Under the pieces are notes generated by a model. It made no database searches and had not been told where the DNA came from. It saw only the letters and a list, made by a program, of their open reading frames with translations. The position numbers and the translations under genes are program-made. DNA of 64,000 nucleotides from Marivivens geojensis (lineage in GTDB: Bacteria > Pseudomonadota > Alphaproteobacteria > Rhodobacterales > Rhodobacteraceae), in contig NZ_JALKCU010000001.1 of NCBI RefSeq assembly GCF_023540835.1, forward strand, positions 558,001 through 622,000, in the 5' to 3' direction. Positions 1 through 9,896 of the stretch are shown piece by piece (position 1 is the first letter of the stretch; every line of letters begins with the position of its first letter).

Positions 1-192
1 GGTTTAGAGGCAAAACACCGTGCAGGCACGCGGACGACATTGCTGCAGATCCCGCTTTGGTGGGCGTATTTGATCTGTCTATCAGGGTTGGGGCTCACGG
101 CGCTCTGCAGCCTCTACACGGCGACCGTTCGAATTGCGGAGGCAGTTTCGGGGCGGTCGTTCCTGCCTGTTGGTGAAGGGGCGGTTCCGTGA
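1..192 (+). CDS. dctQ: TRAP transporter small permease (DctQ-type), C-terminal part
   Basis: Only the last 63 codons are present; the gene begins before the window. Frame 1 reads without a stop from base 1 to the TGA at 190-192. The visible part holds one hydrophobic segment (IPLWWAYLICLSGLGL) followed by a short basic tail, as in the fourth membrane helix of DctQ small subunits of tripartite ATP-independent periplasmic transporters. The stop overlaps the GTG start of the large permease (GTGA at 189-192), which indicates translational coupling. The periplasmic binding protein DctP is presumably further upstream. The substrate (C4-dicarboxylate, other organic acid or similar) cannot be read from this fragment. 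Confidence 0.85.
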   Translation, partial: GLEAKHRAGTRTTLLQIPLWWAYLICLSGLGLTALCSLYTATVRIAEAVSGRSFLPVGEGAVP

Positions 193-1499
193 GCAACCTC
201 GAAATTGGCCTTTGGTCGTTCCCAGCACTTCTCGGCCTTATCTTCCTGCGCGTACCTATAGGCATTTCGATGTTCTGCGCAGGATTCGGTGGACTTTGGC
301 TGATGATGGGGAACCCCAACCTTGCTCTGGCCAAATTAAAGACTGAGACCTTCACCACATTTTCCGATTACTCCATGTCAATCGTGCCAATGTTCCTTCT
401 TATGGGACATTTCGCATCTATTGGCGGCATGTCGCGTGCCTTGTTCAAAGCAGCAGAAAGCTGGATCGGCCATCGTCGCGGAGGCGTTGCAATGGCCGCG
501 GTCGGGGCTTGCGCCGGCTTTGGTGCGATCTGCGGGTCCTCGCTGGCAACGGCGGCCACGATGAGCAAGGTCGCTCTGCCTGAGCTCAAGCGCGCTGGCT
601 ACGCAGGTGGGTTTTCGACGGCAACGCTGGCAGCGGGCGGAACGTTGGGCATCCTTATTCCCCCGTCTTTGATCCTTGTGGTCTATGCGATCCTGACCGA
701 GCAAAACATCGCGAAGCTGTTCCTTGCGGCCTTCATCCCCGGTCTTTTGGCGGCAGTTGGTTACGCCATCACCATTTCACTCTATGTGCGGCGGTATCCT
801 GATCAAGAAGGTACGCGTCCTCCTGTGTCTTATGCGGATCGCATGCACGAGTTGGTCAAAGTCTGGCCAGTGCTCGCTGTGTTCGCAACGGTCGTTGGGG
901 GTATCTACACTGGCCTCTTTACCCCAACCCAAGGGGCTGCAGTTGGTGCGGCAGGGACGGGGATCGTGGCTGCGTTAAACGGAACCCTGGGGCGGAACGC
1001 TATCGTTGAGGCGTTTTTGGCGACGGCAAAATCATCCGCAATGATCTATCTGATCGTGTTTGGCGCCAAATACTACAACGGCTTTCTGGCCCGATCAGGT
1101 GCGCCGCAAGAGGTATCGGAATGGCTCTTGTCCCAAGGCTACGCCCCCATCGTTATCCTAATCGCTATCCTTGTGTTCTATCTCATCATGGGCTGCGTGA
1201 TGGACAGTCTGTCGATGATCCTGCTGACGGTCCCAATCTTTTTCCCAGCGTTGAAAATGATGGAATGGGGCATGACAACTGAAGAACTGGCGATCTGGTT
1301 CGGAGTGCTCGTTTTGATCGTGGTTGAGGTGGGATTGATAACGCCGCCTGTAGGAATGAACCTGTTCATCATCAACTCAATGGATCGTGAAACCCCTATG
1401 CCAGATACCTATCGTGCGGTCATTTGGTTCGTCGGCTCTGATTTGATCCGCGTGGCGATCTTGCTTTTGTTCCCGTCGATCACGCTCTTTCTGATATGA
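189..1499 (+). CDS. dctM: TRAP transporter large permease (DctM-type)
   Basis: A 436-residue, very hydrophobic protein with about 12 membrane segments, the usual size of DctM/SiaM. It forms the ion-driven translocation pore with DctQ in the inner membrane and imports organic acids delivered by a periplasmic DctP protein. Family features include the N-terminal region FLRVPIGISMFCAG, the GAICGSSLATAATMSKVALPE stretch, the IPPSLILVVYAILTEQ segment and the ITPPVGMNLF motif near the C-terminus. The GTG start overlaps the stop of the preceding small permease. A strong hairpin terminator follows immediately. Substrate is unknown. Confidence 0.95.
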   Translation: MSNLEIGLWSFPALLGLIFLRVPIGISMFCAGFGGLWLMMGNPNLALAKLKTETFTTFSDYSMSIVPMFLLMGHFASIGGMSRALFKAAESWIGHRRGGVAMAAVGACAGFGAICGSSLATAATMSKVALPELKRAGYAGGFSTATLAAGGTLGILIPPSLILVVYAILTEQNIAKLFLAAFIPGLLAAVGYAITISLYVRRYPDQEGTRPPVSYADRMHELVKVWPVLAVFATVVGGIYTGLFTPTQGAAVGAAGTGIVAALNGTLGRNAIVEAFLATAKSSAMIYLIVFGAKYYNGFLARSGAPQEVSEWLLSQGYAPIVILIAILVFYLIMGCVMDSLSMILLTVPIFFPALKMMEWGMTTEELAIWFGVLVLIVVEVGLITPPVGMNLFIINSMDRETPMPDTYRAVIWFVGSDLIRVAILLLFPSITLFLI

Positions 1500-1500
1500 A

Positions 1501-1527
1501 AAAGGCCGCCCGATTGGGGCGGCCTTT
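1501..1527. terminator. Bidirectional intrinsic terminator between dctM and ilvD
   Basis: A perfect 11-bp stem (1501-1511 pairs with 1517-1527) has a 5-base loop. It begins with AAA and ends with TTT, so it can act on either strand. It starts one base after the dctM stop and lies 20 bases from the end of ilvD on the opposite strand. Confidence 0.85.
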
Positions 1528-1547
1528 GAATGTAGCGAGGCGCGATC

Positions 1548-3383
1548 TTATTCTGGAAGAATACGAACGCCGCCCTTTGCTGCCGACGATGCCAGCATCG
1601 CGTAGGCCTTTAGCGCGGTCGAAACCTGACGCTTGCGCGGTTCTGCTGGTTTCCATGGAAGCGGGCCTTTGGCGTCACGACGGGCTGCCAGAGTTGCTTC
1701 GTCAACGGCGAGGTTGATGGTGCGGTTCGGGATGTCGATCTCGATAGTATCGCCAGTTTCGACCAGACCGATCAGGCCACCTTCTTCTGCTTCTGGGGAA
1801 ACGTGGCCGATAGATAGGCCCGAAGTGCCGCCCGAAAAACGACCGTCCGTCAGAAGCGCGCACGATTTGCCCAAGCCTTTGGATTTCAGGTAGGACGTCG
1901 GGTAGAGCATTTCTTGCATGCCTGGACCGCCACGCGGACCTTCGTAGCGAATAACGACGACTTCGCCTTCGACCACTTTGCCAGTCAGGATGCCATTCAC
2001 AGCATCGTCTTGGCTTTCGTAAACCTTGGCTTTGCCTGTGAACTTTAGGATCGAGTCATCAACGCCAGCTGTTTTTACGATACAGCCGTCCAGCGCAACG
2101 TTGCCATAGAGAACAGCAAGACCACCATCTTTGGAGAACGCATTTTCTACAGAGCGGATCACGCCACCTTTGCGGTCACGGTCGAGCTCTTTGTAGCGGT
2201 TCTGGGTCGAAAACGCTTCTGTCGTACGAACGCCACCCGGTGCAGCGCGGAAGAATTCGTCCACTTTCGGATCGTTCGTGGTCATCACGTCCCACTTCGC
2301 AATGGCTTCGGCCATGGTGGGGGTGTGAACGGTGCTGACGTCGCCATGCAGCAGGCCGCCACGATGCAGTTCGCCAAGGATCGCCATGATGCCACCAGCA
2401 CGGTGCACGTCTTCCATGTGAACATCTGCTTTTGCAGGTGCAACTTTGGACAGGCACGGAACCTTGCGCGACAGACGGTCCATGTCCGCCATTGTAAAGT
2501 TCACTTCGCCCTCATGAGCAATAGCGAGAAGGTGGAGAACGGTGTTAGTTGAACCACCCATCGCAATATCGAGCGACATTGCGTTTTCAAACGCTTCAAA
2601 TGTCGCGATGTCACGCGGCAGAAGACCCGGCTTCTCTTCTTCATAATGCGCTTTGGTGATCTCAACGATCTTGCGACCCGCTTCGAGGAAGAGTTCCTTT
2701 CGGTCAGCGTGTGTTGCGAGAACCGAACCGTTACCCGGCAGCGCGAGGCCGAGCGCCTCAGCAAGACAGTTCATCGAGTTCGCGGTGAACATTCCCGAGC
2801 ACGAGCCACAGGTCGGGCAGGCGGCTTTCTCAATCGCGTCAACTTCTTCGTCAGTATATTTGTCGTCAGCCGCGGCAACCATCGCGTCAACGAGGTCGAG
2901 CGCGTGTTCCAGATCGCCGATCTGAACTTTGCCAGCTTCCATCGGGCCGCCAGACACAAAGATCACTGGGATGTTTAGGCGCATTGCCGCCATCATCATA
3001 CCTGGGGTGATTTTGTCACAGTTCGAGATACAGACCATCGCGTCTGCGCAGTGAGCGTTCACCATGTACTCGACCGAGTCAGCAATGATTTCGCGGCTCG
3101 GGAGCGAATAGAGCATCCCGTCGTGGCCCATCGCAATGCCGTCATCGACAGCAATCGTGTTGAATTCTTTTGCAACGCCACCTGCTTTTTCGATTTCGCG
3201 GGCGACCATTTGACCGAGGTCTTTGAGGTGCACGTGACCCGGAACGAACTGGGTGAACGAGTTCACGACTGCGATAATCGGCTTACCAAAATCGCCATCG
3301 GTCATGCCTGTGGCACGCCAAAGACCGCGGGCACCTGCCATGTTGCGGCCATGGGTGGATTTACGAGAACGGTAATAGGGCAT
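1548..3383 (-). CDS. ilvD: Dihydroxy-acid dehydratase
   Basis: A 611-residue cytoplasmic Fe-S enzyme that dehydrates 2,3-dihydroxy-3-methyl acids to 2-keto acids in valine, isoleucine and pantothenate synthesis. Seen in sequence: VDDGIAMGH at about residue 80, the cluster and metal region with C118/C122 (CISNCDK) and C189/C192/C195 ([11 protein letters not shown]), and GRFSGGTSG near the C-terminus. Spacing and length match E. coli IlvD (about 616 residues). The start is set at [12 protein letters not shown] because this aligns with family N-termini. In-frame starts at 3395 and 3485 exist, but they add residues not found in the family. The gene converges on dctM across a shared hairpin. Confidence 0.97.
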   Translation of the reverse strand: MPYYRSRKSTHGRNMAGARGLWRATGMTDGDFGKPIIAVVNSFTQFVPGHVHLKDLGQMVAREIEKAGGVAKEFNTIAVDDGIAMGHDGMLYSLPSREIIADSVEYMVNAHCADAMVCISNCDKITPGMMMAAMRLNIPVIFVSGGPMEAGKVQIGDLEHALDLVDAMVAAADDKYTDEEVDAIEKAACPTCGSCSGMFTANSMNCLAEALGLALPGNGSVLATHADRKELFLEAGRKIVEITKAHYEEEKPGLLPRDIATFEAFENAMSLDIAMGGSTNTVLHLLAIAHEGEVNFTMADMDRLSRKVPCLSKVAPAKADVHMEDVHRAGGIMAILGELHRGGLLHGDVSTVHTPTMAEAIAKWDVMTTNDPKVDEFFRAAPGGVRTTEAFSTQNRYKELDRDRKGGVIRSVENAFSKDGGLAVLYGNVALDGCIVKTAGVDDSILKFTGKAKVYESQDDAVNGILTGKVVEGEVVVIRYEGPRGGPGMQEMLYPTSYLKSKGLGKSCALLTDGRFSGGTSGLSIGHVSPEAEEGGLIGLVETGDTIEIDIPNRTINLAVDEATLAARRDAKGPLPWKPAEPRKRQVSTALKAYAMLASSAAKGGVRILPE

Positions 3384-3511
3384 TGGGACATCCATCTGTT
3401 GCGCGTTGACTAGATATAACGTCACAAAGCCGATGAACAGGGTTTCGCGGCGATTTCCTGTTTGGCCCAGAACTTGCAGTTTCATTGGCTGACTAGGTCA
3501 AAGGGAAATGC

Positions 3512-4189
3512 GTGCAACGTCGTGATGTCATAACAGGATTGATAGCCGGTCTAGCGATGCCATTCGTCGCGCGCCCTGCTGTAGCGACCACGGGGAGCAT
3601 TCTGGCGCGCGGCGCTGGGCCGTTGATTGACCTCGACACAGGCGCGAGCCTTTACGAAATGTATGACCCAGAGCCTGAACCGCTGCAGGAAGGGCCAATG
3701 GGTCAATCGCCTCAGGTCGATTTTGCTGCGGGAACGCCCGTTCTCAATATGTGGAATATCCACACGGACGAACGCATCGCTGTGCGCCCAGTTCAGGCGA
3801 CTGGTGTCGATCATGCCGCGCTGGATCAAGTCAACCGCTTTATGCGGGACTGGCGTAGAAACGAAGTCAAACCGATTGATGCAAACGCTATAGTCGGCCT
3901 GCTCGAAATCCAAGAGCTAGCCCGTCGCCAAGGGTTTTCGGGCGATGTGCGTTTTCTTTCTGGCTACCGCAGTCGCGCAACCAACGACGCTATCCGCGCG
4001 GCGGGGGCAAATGCTGCGCGCAATTCTCTCCACATTCAGGCGAAAGCTATTGATTTTAGTCTCCCTGGTGTGTCGATCCGCGATACGATCCACCTCGCCA
4101 AAGGACTGCGAATGGGTGGGGTCGGGGGCTACGACACATTTGTGCACGTCGACACAGGTCGGGTGAGGTTTTGGGGCACCGCCGTCTAA
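3512..4189 (+). CDS. Exported M15/DUF882 (YcbK-like) zinc peptidase
   Basis: A 225-residue protein. The N-terminus [17 protein letters not shown] has twin arginines and a hydrophobic stretch, so it is probably exported (Tat- or Sec-dependent), with cleavage near A25. The C-terminal half carries the DUF882/peptidase M15 signature: SGYRS at about 150, [12 protein letters not shown] with H174 and D181, and [12 protein letters not shown] with H212. These three are the likely zinc ligands. Family members resemble D,D- or L,D-peptidases that cut peptidoglycan peptides, so a cell-wall role is expected but not shown. GTG is chosen as the start, with AAAGGGA a few bases upstream. It diverges from ilvD. 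Confidence 0.85.
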   Translation: MQRRDVITGLIAGLAMPFVARPAVATTGSILARGAGPLIDLDTGASLYEMYDPEPEPLQEGPMGQSPQVDFAAGTPVLNMWNIHTDERIAVRPVQATGVDHAALDQVNRFMRDWRRNEVKPIDANAIVGLLEIQELARRQGFSGDVRFLSGYRSRATNDAIRAAGANAARNSLHIQAKAIDFSLPGVSIRDTIHLAKGLRMGGVGGYDTFVHVDTGRVRFWGTAV

Positions 4190-4263
4190 CGTGGTGCCAC
4201 GCCCCGTTTGCAACCTCGCGCTTTCCTGCTAAAGCCGTTTTGCTCACGGCCAAGGAGACTATC

Positions 4264-5094
4264 ATGACCGCCCGTATCGACGCCTGCTTTGCGAAAGCCC
4301 GTGCCGAAAATCGTCCTGTTCTGGTGACTTACACCATGGCGGGTGATCCGGATGCGGAAACCTCTCTCGCTATTCTCAAAAACGTTGCGGCGTCTGGCGC
4401 GGATATCGTCGAATTTGGTCTGCCCTTCACCGATCCAGTTGCCGACGGTCCTGCCATTCAGGCGTCGGGCCTTCGCGCTCTCGATGCTGGTCAAACGACC
4501 GTTAAGACGCTCGATCTGGTGCGTGAATTCCGCAAGGATTTCCCAGATACTCCGGTGATCTTGATGGGCTACTACAACCCGATTTATTCCTACGGTCCCG
4601 AGAAATTCGTCCTCGATGCCAAAGAAGCTGGCGTTGACGGCATGATCGTCGTGGATGTCCCTGCTGAGGAAGATGACGAACTGTGCATCCCGGCGATGAA
4701 ACAGGGGCTGGCTTTCATTCGCCTCGTTCCGCCGACTGCCGACGACAAACGTCTTCCTGTCATTCTGAAAAATTCTTCGGGCTTTGTTTACCACGTGTCG
4801 ATCAACGGCATTACGGGCGCTGCGACCCCTGACTACTCCGTTGTGTCGACCGCACTGGAACGTATCCGCAAATATACTGACCTGCCGATCGTGGTTGGCT
4901 TTGGTGTTAAGACGGGGGAACACGCTGCGGCGCTGGGCGAACATGCCGATGGCGTGGTTGTGGGCACCGCACTTGTAAACCAAATCGCGTCGACCTTTGG
5001 TGAGGGCGACACCGCAACGGCTGCGACGGCAACCGCTGTAAATGACATGGTTGCTGATCTTGCCGCTGGTGTGCGTCGCGCCAAAAGCAACTGA
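4264..5094 (+). CDS. trpA: Tryptophan synthase alpha chain
   Basis: A 276-residue TIM barrel that cleaves indole-3-glycerol phosphate to indole and glyceraldehyde-3-phosphate, passing indole to TrpB. The catalytic pair is visible as E50 (VEFGLPF) and D61 (DPVADGP). The phosphate-binding region VGFGVKT and the preceding loop containing ITGAA are also present. The ATG at 4264 is chosen because AAGGAG lies 6 bases upstream and [17 protein letters not shown] is the normal start; the longer reading from 4171 adds unrelated residues. trpB is not adjacent, so it must be elsewhere. A hairpin terminator follows. Confidence 0.97.
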   Translation: MTARIDACFAKARAENRPVLVTYTMAGDPDAETSLAILKNVAASGADIVEFGLPFTDPVADGPAIQASGLRALDAGQTTVKTLDLVREFRKDFPDTPVILMGYYNPIYSYGPEKFVLDAKEAGVDGMIVVDVPAEEDDELCIPAMKQGLAFIRLVPPTADDKRLPVILKNSSGFVYHVSINGITGAATPDYSVVSTALERIRKYTDLPIVVGFGVKTGEHAAALGEHADGVVVGTALVNQIASTFGEGDTATAATATAVNDMVADLAAGVRRAKSN

Positions 5095-5123
5095 TCTGCG
5101 CACAGCCGCACATAATTATCAGT

Positions 5124-5155
5124 AGCCCGTAGCAGTGCTGCGGGCTATTTCTTTG
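5124..5155 (+). terminator. Intrinsic terminator after trpA
   Basis: An inverted repeat pairs 5124-5134 with 5136-5146 (AGCCCGTAGCA / TGCTGCGGGCT, one G-U pair; the innermost bases form the loop). It is followed by ATTTCTTTG. It sits between trpA and the ABC transporter genes. Confidence 0.7.
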
Positions 5156-5177
5156 CCCGACTAGGGGGGATTTCCGA

Positions 5178-6110
5178 ATGGCACCGATCGTACGGGTCAA
5201 TGACCTGCGCAAAAGCTACGCTTCAGGGTTTGAGGCTCTCAAAGGCGTGACGCTTGATATCGAAGAGGGAGAAATTCTCGCGCTTCTCGGGCCGAATGGT
5301 GCGGGTAAGACCACGCTGATCTCGACGATTTGCGGGATTACAATGCCATCGTCGGGGACTGTCACGGTTGGTGGCAATGACATCCTCAAGGACTATCGTG
5401 CTGCGCGGTCGATGATCGGACTGGTGCCTCAAGAGCTGAGCCTCGAAGCGTTTGAAACTGTTTTCAATGCGGTTAGCTTTTCGCGTGGCCTCTTTGGTAA
5501 ATCGCGCAATGACGCCTTGGTAACGGACATACTGCGCCAACTCGGATTGCTCGACAAAAAAGACACCAAGATTATGGCGCTGTCGGGCGGCATGAAACGC
5601 CGCGTTCTCATTGCCAAAGCGCTGGCCCACGAACCGCGGATTCTGTTCTTGGATGAACCGACCGCAGGTGTGGACGTTGAGTTGCGCAAAGACATGTGGG
5701 CGGTTGTCGATCGGCTTCGTCAGGATGGCGTGACGATCATTTTGACCACCCACTACATCGAAGAGGCCGAAGCTATGGCCGACCGCGTCGCTGTGATCGA
5801 CAAGGGCCAGATTATGCTTGTGCAGGACAAAGATGCATTGATGAGCCACATGGGGCAGAAAGAACTGATTATTCAGCTAGATCAACCTTTGGTGGGTGAT
5901 CTTCCCGACGCTCTCGGCAAATACGGGCTAGAGGCAATCGAAGAGGGCGCCCGCCTTCGCTACGTCTATGATACAAAGGCCGACCGCACAGGCATCACCG
6001 CGCTTTTGAACGACCTCCAACTAGCGGGGCTTCAAATGGTGGATATGGAAACACGGCAAAGCAGCCTCGAAGAGATTTTCGTCGGTCTGGTCAAAGGAGA
6101 CGCAGCATGA
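5178..6110 (+). CDS. ABC-2 type exporter, ATP-binding subunit (YadG/NodI/CcmA-like)
   Basis: A 310-residue ATPase. Walker A is GPNGAGKT at 38-45, the signature is LSGGMKRR at 135-142 and Walker B is ILFLDE at 155-160, followed by the switch histidine in TTHYIEEAE. The extra 80-residue C-terminal part with SLEEIFVGL is typical of the drug/polysaccharide exporter branch that pairs with ABC-2 membrane proteins. The stop overlaps the next gene (ATGA), so the two subunits are translationally coupled. E. coli YadGH is the closest type I recognise. The substrate is not deducible. Confidence 0.93.
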   Translation: MAPIVRVNDLRKSYASGFEALKGVTLDIEEGEILALLGPNGAGKTTLISTICGITMPSSGTVTVGGNDILKDYRAARSMIGLVPQELSLEAFETVFNAVSFSRGLFGKSRNDALVTDILRQLGLLDKKDTKIMALSGGMKRRVLIAKALAHEPRILFLDEPTAGVDVELRKDMWAVVDRLRQDGVTIILTTHYIEEAEAMADRVAVIDKGQIMLVQDKDALMSHMGQKELIIQLDQPLVGDLPDALGKYGLEAIEEGARLRYVYDTKADRTGITALLNDLQLAGLQMVDMETRQSSLEEIFVGLVKGDAA

Positions 6111-6868
6111 ACTATCAAGCAATGCGTGCGATCTACATTTTCGAAATGTCGCGCTTTTTCCGCACCTATCGGCAGAGCTTCCTCGCGCCTGTTATCTCAA
6201 CTTCGCTGTATTTCATCGTGTTCGGCGCGGCCATCGGTAGCCGTATCGATCAGGTAGAGGGCGTCAGCTATGGCGCATTCATCGTGCCGGGTCTGATCAT
6301 GTTGTCCGTCATGACCCAAGCGACGTCTAACGCGTCTTTCGGGATATATTTCCCCAAATTCACGGGCTCGATCTACGAACTCCTCTCGGCGCCCATCAAC
6401 TTCCTTGAGGCGACAGTTGGCTATGTCGGGGCGGCGGCGTCAAAGGCCCTCATTATCGGCGCTATCATCTTTGCAACCTCGTTTTTCTTTGTAGACGTGC
6501 AGGTGATGCACCCCTTGGCGATGGTCGCGTTTTTGATCCTGACCTGTCTGTCGTTTTCCCTGCTGGGCTTCATCATTGGGATCTGGGCGGGGAATTTTGA
6601 ACAACTGCAGATTATTCCGCTGCTTATCATCACGCCGTTGGTTTTCCTCGGGGGTAGCTTCTACTCGACCACCATGTTGCCTCCGTTCTGGCAGGCAGTG
6701 ACCCTTTTGAACCCAGTTCACTACCTGATTTCTGGGTTCCGCTGGTCGTTCTTTGAACAGGCAGATGTCCCTGTCGGCGTGTCACTCCTGGCGATTGCGG
6801 CGTTCACCGCCCTGTGCCTCGGTGCGATTGCGTGGATATTCCGCACGGGTTGGCGCATTCGGTCGTAA
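6107..6868 (+). CDS. ABC-2 type exporter, permease subunit (YadH-like)
   Basis: A 253-residue inner-membrane protein with about six hydrophobic segments. It has the ABC-2 layout: an amphipathic N-terminus ([19 protein letters not shown]), then a core containing [17 protein letters not shown] and [14 protein letters not shown], which is characteristic of the YadH/NodJ branch. It starts 4 bases inside the ATPase gene and almost certainly forms a dimeric exporter with it. What it exports is unknown. Confidence 0.92.
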   Translation: MNYQAMRAIYIFEMSRFFRTYRQSFLAPVISTSLYFIVFGAAIGSRIDQVEGVSYGAFIVPGLIMLSVMTQATSNASFGIYFPKFTGSIYELLSAPINFLEATVGYVGAAASKALIIGAIIFATSFFFVDVQVMHPLAMVAFLILTCLSFSLLGFIIGIWAGNFEQLQIIPLLIITPLVFLGGSFYSTTMLPPFWQAVTLLNPVHYLISGFRWSFFEQADVPVGVSLLAIAAFTALCLGAIAWIFRTGWRIRS

Positions 6869-6911
6869 CGGCGGCTTGTTACGGCTGGTCCTCATGCCTA
6901 TCTGTCATTGC

Positions 6912-7703
6912 ATGAAACGCTGGATCCCCTTTGTGAAATCAGGCCCCCGTGTCGCCGTCATTCGGCTTCAGGGGCAAATCTCCAATTCGTCGCGCGGGCT
7001 TGATGACGTCAGCCTCGCGCCTGTGATCGAAAAGGCATTTCGCGGCAAGCCCGACGCGGTTGCGCTGCAGATCAACTCACCCGGCGGATCACCTGTTCAG
7101 TCGTCGTTGATCGCGGGACGTATTCGTCGTTTGTCCGAAGAGAAGGGCATTCCCGTTTTCGCTTTTGTCGAGGATGTCGCGGCATCGGGCGGCTATTGGC
7201 TGGCCTGCGCTGCGGATGAGATTTTTGTTGATCGTGGTTCGATCGTTGGGTCCATCGGTGTGATCTCCGCAGGCTTTGGTTTTAGCGATCTTATCGGCAA
7301 ATATGGCGTCGAACGGCGTGTCCATACGGCTGGTAAGTCCAAATCTCAGCTCGACCCGTTCAAGCCCGAAAACCCCGAAGACATCGAACGTCTGCGCGGC
7401 TGGCTGGATGACCTGCATGTCTATTTCATCGACTATGTCAAATCGCGTCGTGCGGGAAAATTGGCTGACGGCACGGATCACTTTACGGGCGAGATTTGGA
7501 TCGGCCAACGCGCCGTGGATAACGGTCTAGCGGATGGCATCGGGCACTTGGTGTCAGTTATGAAAGACCGTTTCGGCGACAAGGTCACGTTCCGTCGCTA
7601 TGAACAGCGCCGTTCGCTGTTTCAACGGTTCGGCGCCCAAGCGGCACAGGATATGATTGCGGGCGTTGAAGAACGTGCATCCTTTGCGCGGTTTGGTTTG
7701 TAA
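6912..7703 (+). CDS. S49 family serine peptidase (SppA/SohB-like)
   Basis: A 263-residue peptidase of the signal-peptide-peptidase A family. The Ser/Lys dyad is visible as S92 in VAASGGYW and K144 in GKSKSQLDPF. The substrate-binding stretch INSPGGSPVQ is at 54-63 and the GSIVGSIGV loop at 109-117. It is about the short bacterial SppA length, and no strong N-terminal membrane anchor is visible with this start. ATG 6912 (MKRWIPFVKSGPRVAVIRLQG) fits the family; ATG 6894 would add six residues. The stop TAA is followed without a gap by the ATG of a small zinc-ribbon membrane protein, suggesting joint expression. Confidence 0.92.
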   Translation: MKRWIPFVKSGPRVAVIRLQGQISNSSRGLDDVSLAPVIEKAFRGKPDAVALQINSPGGSPVQSSLIAGRIRRLSEEKGIPVFAFVEDVAASGGYWLACAADEIFVDRGSIVGSIGVISAGFGFSDLIGKYGVERRVHTAGKSKSQLDPFKPENPEDIERLRGWLDDLHVYFIDYVKSRRAGKLADGTDHFTGEIWIGQRAVDNGLADGIGHLVSVMKDRFGDKVTFRRYEQRRSLFQRFGAQAAQDMIAGVEERASFARFGL

Positions 7704-7865
7704 ATGTTGGTGCGCGCCGTCTTTTTCTTTCTGATTTTCATGGTTGTTTTGGCCATGTTCGGAAAGTGGCGCTTCCCTGGGCAGGATCGCATTGCGTCTG
7801 CCAAATGCCCGCGTTGCGGAAAGTTTCGCATCGGCAAATCCCGATGTGGCTGCAAAAAGGACTAA
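7704..7865 (+). CDS. 53-residue membrane protein with a C-terminal zinc ribbon
   Basis: A short reading frame begins at the base after the S49 peptidase stop and ends TAA 7863-7865, six bases before the antiporter gene. It encodes one hydrophobic segment (residues 4-19, RAVFFFLIFMVVLAMF) and then a basic, cysteine-containing tail with CPRC at 35-38 and CGC at 48-50. This four-cysteine pattern could hold one zinc ion. I recall similar short proteins in other Rhodobacteraceae, but no function is known. The tight packing between two genes on the same strand and the regular cysteine pattern support it as real. Confidence 0.72.
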   Translation: MLVRAVFFFLIFMVVLAMFGKWRFPGQDRIASAKCPRCGKFRIGKSRCGCKKD

Positions 7866-7871
7866 GATTTT

Positions 7872-8807
7872 ATGGATTGGGTGCTGACGTTTGCAGGTTT
7901 GATTATCCTGCTGCTGGCGGGCGATGCTTTGGTCAAAGGGGCAGTGAATCTGTCCTTGCGATTAGGGGTGCCTGCGCTGGTCGTCTCGCTGACGATCGTT
8001 GCCTTTGGCACCTCTGCACCTGAATTGCTGATCTCGGTTCAGGCCATCTTGGATGGTGTTCCAGAGCTCGCATTGGGGAATGTCGTAGGGTCGAATACGG
8101 CGAATATTCTGATCGTTCTGGGCATCCCTGCGATGATCGCGCTCATGCACACAAGCCACTACGATACCCGCGCCAGCTATCTTCAAATGCTCGCAGGCAC
8201 CGCGTTGTTTATCGGACTATGTTTTACGGGGCCGATAACTTGGGTCAAAGGTCTGATCCTTATCGCTGCTTTGGCTTTGATCTTGGGTCATACCCTTTTG
8301 GAGACGCTCAAGCACCGTTCTAAATCGTCCGAGGATGAGGCCGTCGAGGGCGCTGACCCAAGTATGACTTGGAAGAAGATCATCGCGTTCTTAACGGTCG
8401 GGCTAGTTGGTCTTCCCATGGGGGCGAACCTCTTGGTCGAAGGTGCGACGAATATCGCCGTTCGTTATGGGGTCAGCGATGCTGTGATTGGCCTGACCCT
8501 TGTCGCGATTGGGACATCTTTGCCCGAACTTGCCACGACCGTTATGGCATCCTTGCGGCGTCAGGCGGATGTGGCGCTGGGCAACGTCATTGGGTCGAAC
8601 ATGTTTAACCTTTTGGCAATTGTCGGGCTTTCGAGCTTTTTTGGCGACATCCCAGTGCCGACAGAATTCATGACCCGTGACCTGTGGGCTATGGCCGCCG
8701 CGTCTCTTTTGTTGATCCCATTCGTCTTTTTCAAACGTGATCTTGGTCGGATTGCAGGCATTGCCTTGACCGCGCTGTATCTGGCCTATCTCTTTGTCCT
8801 GTTGTGA
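7872..8807 (+). CDS. Calcium/sodium antiporter (CaCA family, YrbG-like)
   Basis: A 311-residue membrane protein with about ten segments in two inverted halves. Each half carries the CaCA alpha-repeat: VAFGTSAPELL ... LGNVVGSNTANIL in the first and VAIGTSLPELATT ... LGNVIGSNMFNLL in the second. The acidic and serine/asparagine residues in these repeats bind the cation. It probably exports Ca2+ (or another cation) in exchange for Na+ or H+. It is downstream of the S49 peptidase and the 53-residue protein and may share their transcript. Confidence 0.94.
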   Translation: MDWVLTFAGLIILLLAGDALVKGAVNLSLRLGVPALVVSLTIVAFGTSAPELLISVQAILDGVPELALGNVVGSNTANILIVLGIPAMIALMHTSHYDTRASYLQMLAGTALFIGLCFTGPITWVKGLILIAALALILGHTLLETLKHRSKSSEDEAVEGADPSMTWKKIIAFLTVGLVGLPMGANLLVEGATNIAVRYGVSDAVIGLTLVAIGTSLPELATTVMASLRRQADVALGNVIGSNMFNLLAIVGLSSFFGDIPVPTEFMTRDLWAMAAASLLLIPFVFFKRDLGRIAGIALTALYLAYLFVLL

Positions 8808-8820
8808 CAGGAGTTTGATG

Positions 8821-9600
8821 ATGAAACGCGCATTGGTAACCGGAGCGGGTGCTCGTTTGGGTCGTGATATGGCCATCTATTTGGCAGAGCGGGGCTATGA
8901 CGTTGCTGTTCATTATGCGAGCAGCAAAACAGGTGCCGAAGAGACAGCATCGGCCATTCGGGCAATGGGTCGATCCGCGGTGACGCTCCAAGCTGACTTG
9001 CTGGTTGAAGCTGAAGTTCAAGACTTGTTGCCAAAAGCAGCAGAGGCACTGGGCGGCCCGATCACCTGTTTGGTGAACAACGCGTCAATCTTTGAATACG
9101 ACAACATCCAAACTGCGACCCGCACTGGTTGGGATCGGCATATTGAGTCAAATCTCCGTGCGCCCTATGTCCTGACACAAGCCTTGGCCGCGCAGGCCCC
9201 TGATCCGATCATGGACGAGATGGGGGAACCTGTCGCGCAATGCTTGGTCGTCAACATGATTGATCAGCGTGTCCGGAAATTGACGCCAGAATTTTCGACC
9301 TACACCATTGCTAAAATGGGGCTTTGGGCACTGACCCAAACGGCGGCGCAAGGTCTCGCCCCGAAAGTCCGCGTAAATGCGATCGGACCTGGTCCGACAT
9401 TGCAGGGCGGTCGGCAGACCCTAGATCACTTCCAGCGGCAAAGACGTTCTACGATTTTGGAGCGTGGATCGAACCCAAAAGACATATGTGCGGCGTTGGG
9501 TTTTCTGGTCGACTCAATCGCTGTGACGGGCCAATTGATCTGCGTCGACGGCGGTCAGCACCTAGGTTGGAAAACGCAAGATATACTTGGGGTCGAGTAA
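8821..9600 (+). CDS. Short-chain dehydrogenase/reductase (pteridine-reductase-like)
   Basis: A 259-residue classical SDR. The cofactor motif TGAGARLGRD lies near the N-terminus (MKRALVTG), then NNAS at about 90, and YTIAK as the catalytic Tyr-Lys pair. The arginine in the GARLGR motif and the HYASSKTGAEE stretch resemble NADPH-dependent pteridine/dihydromonapterin reductases, so a pterin or related carbonyl substrate is possible. This is inference. AGGAG at 8809-8813 precedes two adjacent ATGs (8818 and 8821); the second gives the better spacing. A 190- to 300-base AT-rich spacer with no recognised element follows before uvrC. Confidence 0.88.
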   Translation: MKRALVTGAGARLGRDMAIYLAERGYDVAVHYASSKTGAEETASAIRAMGRSAVTLQADLLVEAEVQDLLPKAAEALGGPITCLVNNASIFEYDNIQTATRTGWDRHIESNLRAPYVLTQALAAQAPDPIMDEMGEPVAQCLVVNMIDQRVRKLTPEFSTYTIAKMGLWALTQTAAQGLAPKVRVNAIGPGPTLQGGRQTLDHFQRQRRSTILERGSNPKDICAALGFLVDSIAVTGQLICVDGGQHLGWKTQDILGVE

Positions 9601-9896
9601 CAATCTCAAAGGTTGCGCGACAAGTTGTGCACTTTGTCAAAATACCGACATGAAACTGTTACTTAATCCTGTGTTTTCAGGTGTTTGAACGGGCAGAAAA
9701 TTTTTTATCGTTTTATTTCAGGTGCTTATTATATTGATTAAAAATTAGGCAAACTAAGGAGTGAGCCGAAAAATAAGGATTTTTTCCATCTGTGCGGTAT
9801 CACTCCACAGAGTTATCCACAGTTTCAGTGGATGCCTTTCCCCTTGCCGACGGGGATGTAAAATTGCAGCGAACCAAAGAATCACAGGCTTGTGAA

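Noticed and set aside
3384-3485. Longer N-terminus for IlvD starting at 3485
   Set aside because: It adds 34 residues that do not match the family, whereas the shorter start aligns with known IlvD ends and gives the right cysteine numbering.
4186-5103. A 305-codon open frame antisense to trpA
   Set aside because: The trpA frame is certain and the antisense product has no recognisable domain; long antisense frames are common at this GC content.
9601-9896. Possible small gene or RNA in the spacer between the SDR and uvrC
   Set aside because: The spacer is AT-rich and partly may be the uvrC N-terminus if GTG 9792 is the true start; no hairpin-plus-T-tract or ribosome site with a coherent frame was found.
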